NCBI GenBank assembly: GCA_014379925.1
Contig: JACMKY010000208.1
Location: 1-9,912, forward strand
Length of the DNA stretch: 9,912 nt
Direction: 5' to 3'
From: Cytophagales bacterium
GTDB taxonomy: Bacteria; Bacteroidota; Bacteroidia; Cytophagales; ES-bin-26
The notes under the pieces are model-generated. The model was given only the letters and a program-made list of their open reading frames with translations. It did not search any database and was not told the DNA's origin. Made by a program: the position numbers and the translations under genes. Shown here piece after piece: positions 6,883 to 9,912 of the stretch (positions are counted from its first letter, which is position 1; each line of letters begins with the position of its first letter).

Positions 6883-7551
6883 ATGGAAAACTTATCCAGT
6901 CCGGTCAGGCACGCATCCCGGTACTTGACCGACGACGAATTGGCCAAGATAGAAAGGGCCGTCCGGTTGGCCGAATCGGACATATCGGGGGAGATTGTGC
7001 CGGTGTTCGTTGAGAAATGCAGCCCGTACGAGGCAGTGAAATACCGGGTTGGCGTGTTGGCGGCGTTGGGGACTTTTCTCGCCCTCGTTGCCTACGACCG
7101 GCTGGCAGCCCCGCTCACCGATCCGCTCCTGCACCTGGTGGTTGTCGCGGCGGGTGGGCTGTTGGCCGCCGCGTTGACCTACGTGCCGGCGGTCGGCCGG
7201 CTGGCGGCAGGCCGGAAATCACTGGGCCAGGTGGCCAGGCAAAAAGCCGAAAGCATCTTTTTGCAGGAAGAAATATTCGGTACCCGGCGGCGGCGGGGCG
7301 TCATGGTGTTCATCGCCTTCTTTGAGCGGTGCGTCCTCATCCGAGCCGACAAGGGCATCGCCACCGTCGTACCGCAACAGGTGTGGGATGCCCTGGAAGC
7401 TCAACTGGTCAACGCCATCAAGTCGGACCAGCTTTTTGAGGGCATCGTGGCGACCATCGCCCAGTGCGGAAAACTGATGGAAGAACACGGCTTCAAAATT
7501 GCCGACGACGACACCGACGAACTTCCCAACGCGTTGCGCAACCGTACCTGA
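6883..7551 (+). CDS. TPM-domain membrane protein
   Basis: A 222-residue protein with the features of the TPM domain family (named for TLP18.3, Psb32 and MOLO-1). An N-terminal helix-strand unit (about 12-45: DDELAKIERAVRLAESDISG, then EIVPVFVEKC) is followed by two hydrophobic membrane helices at about 56-74 and 82-101. The second half of the domain follows, with AESIFLQEEIFGTRRRRGVMV at about 121-140, ERCVLIRADKGI, and a helical end. The membrane helices thus split the domain, leaving both parts on the same side, probably the cytoplasm. Bacterial members are poorly characterised. The start is the ATG at 6883; the frame upstream to 6826 has only a GTG. It ends 19 bases before mgtE and is very likely co-transcribed, hinting at a role connected with metal transport or the membrane. 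Confidence 0.82.
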   Translation: MENLSSPVRHASRYLTDDELAKIERAVRLAESDISGEIVPVFVEKCSPYEAVKYRVGVLAALGTFLALVAYDRLAAPLTDPLLHLVVVAAGGLLAAALTYVPAVGRLAAGRKSLGQVARQKAESIFLQEEIFGTRRRRGVMVFIAFFERCVLIRADKGIATVVPQQVWDALEAQLVNAIKSDQLFEGIVATIAQCGKLMEEHGFKIADDDTDELPNALRNRT

Positions 7552-7570
7552 AAGGCGCTTCCTGCTCACT

Positions 7571-8923
7571 ATGCCATTTGAACTCACCAAGGAATACGTA
7601 GGAAAGATTGCGGAAGCCATTGAGCAACGGGACGTTGCCACGCTTACCGCCGAACTGGAAGAATTGTATCCGGCGGACATTTCAGAAATCCTTTACGAAC
7701 TCGACGAAGAGCAAAGCAAGTACGTTATCCAGTTGCTGGACCAGGCAGTAGGGGCGGAAATCATCAGCAACATGGACCCGACCCTGCGGAAGGACCTCTT
7801 CAAGCTGTTCGGTTCCGAGGAGATTGCCCAGTTCATGAACTACGTGGATTCGGACGATGCCGCCGATATTCTCAATGAACAGCCCATTCGGGTGCGCGAA
7901 GAAGTGATCGCCCTGGTAAAGGACCGGCAAAAGGCGCGCTACATCATCGACCTGCTTCACTACGACGAGGATTGCGCCGGGGGATTGATGGCCAAGGAAC
8001 TGGTGCAAGCCAACGTGAACTGGACCATCCTGCGGTGCATCGAGGAAATCCGGCGGCAGGCCGAGAAAGTGGAAAAAGTGTTGTCGGTGTACGTGGTGGA
8101 CGACGCGGGCATCCTGCTGGGGCGGGTATCGCTCAAGAAACTCATCCTGGCCCGGGGAGAAAAACACCTCTCCGACATTTATGACGACGACTTGATCTCG
8201 GTGGAGACCTACCGTCCGGTAGAGGAAGTGGCCGACCTCATGCAACGGTACGACCTGGAAAGCATTCCCGTTGTGAACGTGCAGGGAAGACTGCTGGGCC
8301 GCATCACCATCGACGACATCGTGGACGTGATCACCGAGCAAGCGGACCTCGACCGCCAGGCCATGACCGGACTTTCCGCCGAAGTCGAGGAAGACGACAG
8401 CGTATGGATGCTCTCCCGCGCGCGACTGCCCTGGCTGTTCATCGGCATGGTGGGTGGGCTGCTGGGTTCGCGCTTCATCGGATTGTTCGAGGCCGACATC
8501 GCCATCATTCCGGCCATGGCCTCCTTCATTCCCATCATCACCGCCACGGGCGGCAACGTGGGCATCCAGTCCTCCTCCATCATTCTGCAAAGCCTGGCGA
8601 GCAAAATGGGTTTTGACAAGAGTTTTTCCGAACGCTTGTGGAAAGTATTTCTGGTGGCCCTGCTCAACGGCTTTATCATCAGCGGTTTCGTACTGGGTTT
8701 TAACGTGTTGGTGGGCTTGCCGGTGCGGTTGGGACTGGTGGTCTCCACTGCCTTGTTTTCAGTAGTCCTGCTTTCCTCCTTCATGGGCACGCTCACCCCC
8801 CTGGCCCTGGATCGGTTGGGCGTAAATCCGGCAGTGGCTTCCGGACCCTTCATCACCACCACCAACGACCTGATCGGGCTGGCCGTCTACTTCTCCGTCG
8901 CCCACGTGCTGTATGATTTCTAA
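7571..8923 (+). CDS. mgtE: Magnesium transporter MgtE
   Basis: An inner-membrane magnesium channel gated by cytoplasmic magnesium. The 450-residue protein has the standard MgtE order: an N-terminal helical superfamily domain (about 1-135), two CBS domains (about 141-200 and 208-260, with MAKELV and VSLKKLIL in the first and SIPVVN and GRITIDDIVDVI in the second), a connecting helix, and a five-helix membrane domain (about 280-450). The membrane domain carries ITATGGNVGIQSSS and ASGPFITTTNDLIGL. D433 corresponds to the pore aspartate D432 of the Thermus thermophilus protein as I recall it. The ATG at 7571 (MPFELTKEY) lies 19 bases after the TPM gene; no Shine-Dalgarno is visible. Family feedback by magnesium binding between the CBS and N domains is known; transcriptional control is not visible here. 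Confidence 0.95.
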   Translation: MPFELTKEYVGKIAEAIEQRDVATLTAELEELYPADISEILYELDEEQSKYVIQLLDQAVGAEIISNMDPTLRKDLFKLFGSEEIAQFMNYVDSDDAADILNEQPIRVREEVIALVKDRQKARYIIDLLHYDEDCAGGLMAKELVQANVNWTILRCIEEIRRQAEKVEKVLSVYVVDDAGILLGRVSLKKLILARGEKHLSDIYDDDLISVETYRPVEEVADLMQRYDLESIPVVNVQGRLLGRITIDDIVDVITEQADLDRQAMTGLSAEVEEDDSVWMLSRARLPWLFIGMVGGLLGSRFIGLFEADIAIIPAMASFIPIITATGGNVGIQSSSIILQSLASKMGFDKSFSERLWKVFLVALLNGFIISGFVLGFNVLVGLPVRLGLVVSTALFSVVLLSSFMGTLTPLALDRLGVNPAVASGPFITTTNDLIGLAVYFSVAHVLYDF

Positions 8924-8955
8924 TAGGGGCTCTTTTAGCAAACGGGGAGTAAAAT

Positions 8956-9004
8956 TACCCCAAGGAATGAGTTCTGACTTAGGAAAGTTTGGTTACTTGG
9001 GGTA
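8956..9004. repeat. Inverted repeat downstream of mgtE
   Basis: TACCCCAAG (8956-8964) and CTTGGGGTA (8996-9004) are perfect 9-base reverse complements with a 31-base spacer. They begin 32 bases after the mgtE stop. An mRNA hairpin here could protect the 3' end of the transcript or act as a weak terminator, but there is no T-run after it. Confidence 0.55.
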
Positions 9005-9008
9005 CTTC

Positions 9009-9054
9009 TGCCGAATCGTACGGCACCGGCCGCCCGGATTTTTCGTCACCGGCC
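9009..9054. repeat. Small hairpin and CACCGGCC direct repeat
   Basis: TGCCG (9009-9013) and CGGCA (9021-9025) form a 5-base stem with a 7-base loop. Directly after it the octamer CACCGGCC occurs twice, at 9024-9031 and 9047-9054. This is the last GC-rich block before the AT-rich segment. No function can be assigned. Confidence 0.4.
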
Positions 9055-9078
9055 AAGGCTATAAATTAGGAGGTTAGA

Positions 9079-9133
9079 TTGTCTCATTAACTCAGGCCAG
9101 ATACAAAGTCTGAGACATTGATTAATGAGATAA
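9079..9133. repeat. Nested dyad with two alternative pairings
   Basis: TTGTCTCATTAA (9079-9090) can pair with TTAATGAGATAA (9122-9133) over 12 positions with one G-U pair, around a 31-base spacer. Inside it CTCAG (9091-9095) pairs with CTGAG (9110-9114). Alternatively GTCTCA (9081-9086) can pair perfectly with TGAGAC (9111-9116), which excludes the first fold. This could be an RNA switch or a protein-binding dyad; nothing decides between these. Confidence 0.5.
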
Positions 9134-9152
9134 CAATTTAAAACAACCGAGC

Positions 9153-9184
9153 GATCGATACTGTGATCAGTTAATGCATCGATC
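9153..9184. repeat. Compound palindrome with ATCGAT repeats
   Basis: GATCGAT (9153-9159) and ATCGATC (9178-9184) are perfect reverse complements, and ACTG (9160-9163) and CAGT (9168-9171) nest inside. The same bases also form a direct repeat: ATCGATACTGTG (9154-9165) and ATCGATCTTGTG (9178-9189), 24 bases apart with two differences. A repeat at about two helical turns could serve as a protein-binding site, by inference only. Confidence 0.45.
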
Positions 9185-9262
9185 TTGTGTCTTAAAAAAT
9201 GGCCTTTATCACGAGACAAATCGCATTCTAACTATCTATATACACCTATTTCCAAGGTATCC

Positions 9263-9292
9263 ATCCGCTGATATCCCTATTCTTTGGCGGAT
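9263..9292. repeat. Inverted repeat ATCCGC/GCGGAT
   Basis: ATCCGC (9263-9268) and GCGGAT (9287-9292) are reverse complements 18 bases apart, and the stem can extend inwards by two wobble pairs and an A-T pair. CCTAT (9276-9280) and ATAGG (9291-9295) offer a competing pairing. It lies about 50 bases beyond the stop of the minus-strand regulator and may form part of that message's 3' end. Confidence 0.35.
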
Positions 9293-9340
9293 AGGAATGA
9301 ACTAGCTTTGCTGCTGTGCAAGAGGTTGTCCACTGGACGC

Positions 9341-9912
9341 TTACGTAAATGAAGCATACTTCACCTGCTCTTTTTGCGAGTCGATTTCCAGCTTATACCC
9401 TTTCCCGTGAATATTTACGATTCTTACCGAGGGGGCGGGCTGTAGTTTTTTCCGGAGCCGGGAAACAAATACATCCAGGCTGCGCCCCACAAATACGCCT
9501 TCATCTTCCCAAACCTGTTTCATGAGTTGGTCCCGGTCAATCACCTCATTGGGCGCAGAAGCGAAGACTTTCAACAGTTTGGACTCTTTTGCTGAAAGCT
9601 CGATTCTTTCATTTCCCAACCGTAGAATCTGCTTTTCCAAGCAAAAAGTAAGTTGTCCTATATTAACCAACTCAATGGGAGCCGGATTTTCCATCGCTGT
9701 TGAGGAAGGAGCTTTCCGGTTAAAAACCCGCCAACCGATCCCTACAAGCAAAACCGGTAGTAGAACCCAAGCCCACTTCATTACACTGGTGATAGAGGCC
9801 GTCAGAACCGGAGGTTGGGCGAACTTGATTTGGATGCTATACAATCCCGGGGGAGGATTTCTTTTTAAACAGGGAATCGCACCACGATCCAGTGATTGGC
9901 TTACTTCGTAGC
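9341..9912 (-). CDS. Membrane-anchored winged-helix transcriptional regulator, N-terminus outside the window
   Basis: A predicted one-pass membrane transcription regulator. 189 residues are visible; the minus-strand frame stays open to the right edge, so the TTG at 9844 is probably not the start. Counting from the edge, about 1-43 would be the end of an extracytoplasmic part, 45-63 a membrane helix (WAWVLLPVLLVGIGW), and 80-176 an OmpR/PhoB-type winged-helix domain. The latter shows IELSAKESKLLKVFASAPNE, a helix DRDQLMKQVW, the recognition helix RSLDVFVSRLRKKL (143-156) and the wing HGKGYKLEI. No response-regulator receiver domain is visible. Some Bacteroidota regulators have a signal peptide, periplasmic domain, membrane helix and cytoplasmic winged helix, a mirror of ToxR. 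The gene is less GC-rich than those to its left and converges on mgtE. Its target and signal are unknown. Confidence 0.85.
   Translation of the reverse strand, partial: YEVSQSLDRGAIPCLKRNPPPGLYSIQIKFAQPPVLTASITSVMKWAWVLLPVLLVGIGWRVFNRKAPSSTAMENPAPIELVNIGQLTFCLEKQILRLGNERIELSAKESKLLKVFASAPNEVIDRDQLMKQVWEDEGVFVGRSLDVFVSRLRKKLQPAPSVRIVNIHGKGYKLEIDSQKEQVKYASFT

Larger units (their letters stand above)
9077..9222. repeat. Long-range inverted-repeat pair, possibly MITE-like
   Basis: GATTGTCTC (9077-9085) and GAGACAAATC (9213-9222) are reverse complements apart from one extra A, and bound a 146-base AT-rich segment with further internal dyads. Short terminal inverted repeats around a non-coding, structured segment would fit a miniature transposable element. 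I see no convincing target-site duplication at the ends (left flank ends GGTTA, right flank begins GCATT), so this is only a possibility. Confidence 0.25.
8924..9340. other. Gene-free, AT-rich convergent spacer with several inverted repeats
   Basis: This 417-base stretch separates mgtE from the convergent minus-strand regulator. It holds no credible gene or tRNA. Base composition turns visibly AT-rich from about 9055. Four dyads and a long-range inverted-repeat pair are present and are listed separately. No textbook intrinsic terminator was found for either flanking gene; CCGG (9026-9029), a 4-base loop and CCGG (9034-9037) with a following ATTTTT could be a poor one for mgtE. Confidence 0.6.

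Noticed and set aside
7682..8590. Minus-strand open frame (302 codons) inside mgtE
   Set aside because: Antisense shadow of mgtE with histidine- and aspartate-rich, low-information sequence and no domain.
8209..8865. Minus-strand open frame (218 codons) inside mgtE
   Set aside because: Another antisense shadow, rich in serine, methionine and threonine; the plus-strand MgtE is unambiguous.
8940..8961. GGGGAGTAAAATTACCCC as a terminator of mgtE
   Set aside because: Pairing needs a 2-base bulge and leaves too small a loop, and no T-run follows.
9061..9240. tRNA or other structured RNA gene in the AT-rich spacer
   Set aside because: No cloverleaf, anticodon arm or T-arm motif could be found on either strand; the dyads are reported only as repeats.
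9522..9911. Plus-strand frame opposite the winged-helix gene
   Set aside because: It is antisense to a clear OmpR-type domain and has no recognisable features.

Overview
The window looks like a chromosomal segment of a moderately GC-rich member of the Bacteroidota. Three things point there. Two good matches to the Bacteroidota primary-sigma promoter (TTTG, 19 bases, TAnnTTTG) are visible. Shine-Dalgarno sequences are absent before most starts. The last gene encodes a membrane-tethered winged-helix regulator whose layout (N-terminal part outside, one membrane helix, C-terminal OmpR-type DNA-binding domain) I associate with this phylum. No finer placement can be supported from the sequence.

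Layout. Bases 1-91 hold the last codons of an unidentified plus-strand gene. A promoter at 166-196 precedes dnaE (268-3867), the replicative DNA polymerase III alpha subunit, with an intact-looking PHP domain, the three catalytic aspartates and a textbook clamp-binding motif. A helical TPR-like protein (3900-5270) follows 32 bases later, probably in the same transcript. Next comes thioredoxin (5402-5725), closed by a clear intrinsic terminator (5757-5784). A short repeat-bearing spacer with a well-formed promoter (5895-5925) leads to an orphan protein of uncertain family (6046-6705). A TPM-domain membrane protein (6883-7551) and an MgtE-type magnesium transporter (7571-8923) form a two-gene unit with a 19-base gap.

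After mgtE the sequence becomes visibly more AT-rich. Bases 8924-9340 hold no convincing gene but contain four separate dyad structures and a possible MITE-like inverted-repeat pair. On the far side, running convergently on the minus strand, is the C-terminal part of the membrane winged-helix regulator (9341-9912), which runs off the window.

Most of the window is housekeeping: replication, thiol redox control and magnesium transport. I did not find a convincing new defence, biosynthetic or mobile system. The items most worth a second look are the structured AT-rich convergent spacer, the TPR-like gene attached to dnaE, the orphan protein at 6046-6705, and the one-pass regulator at the right edge. 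All functional assignments come from reading motifs by eye; no database search was possible.
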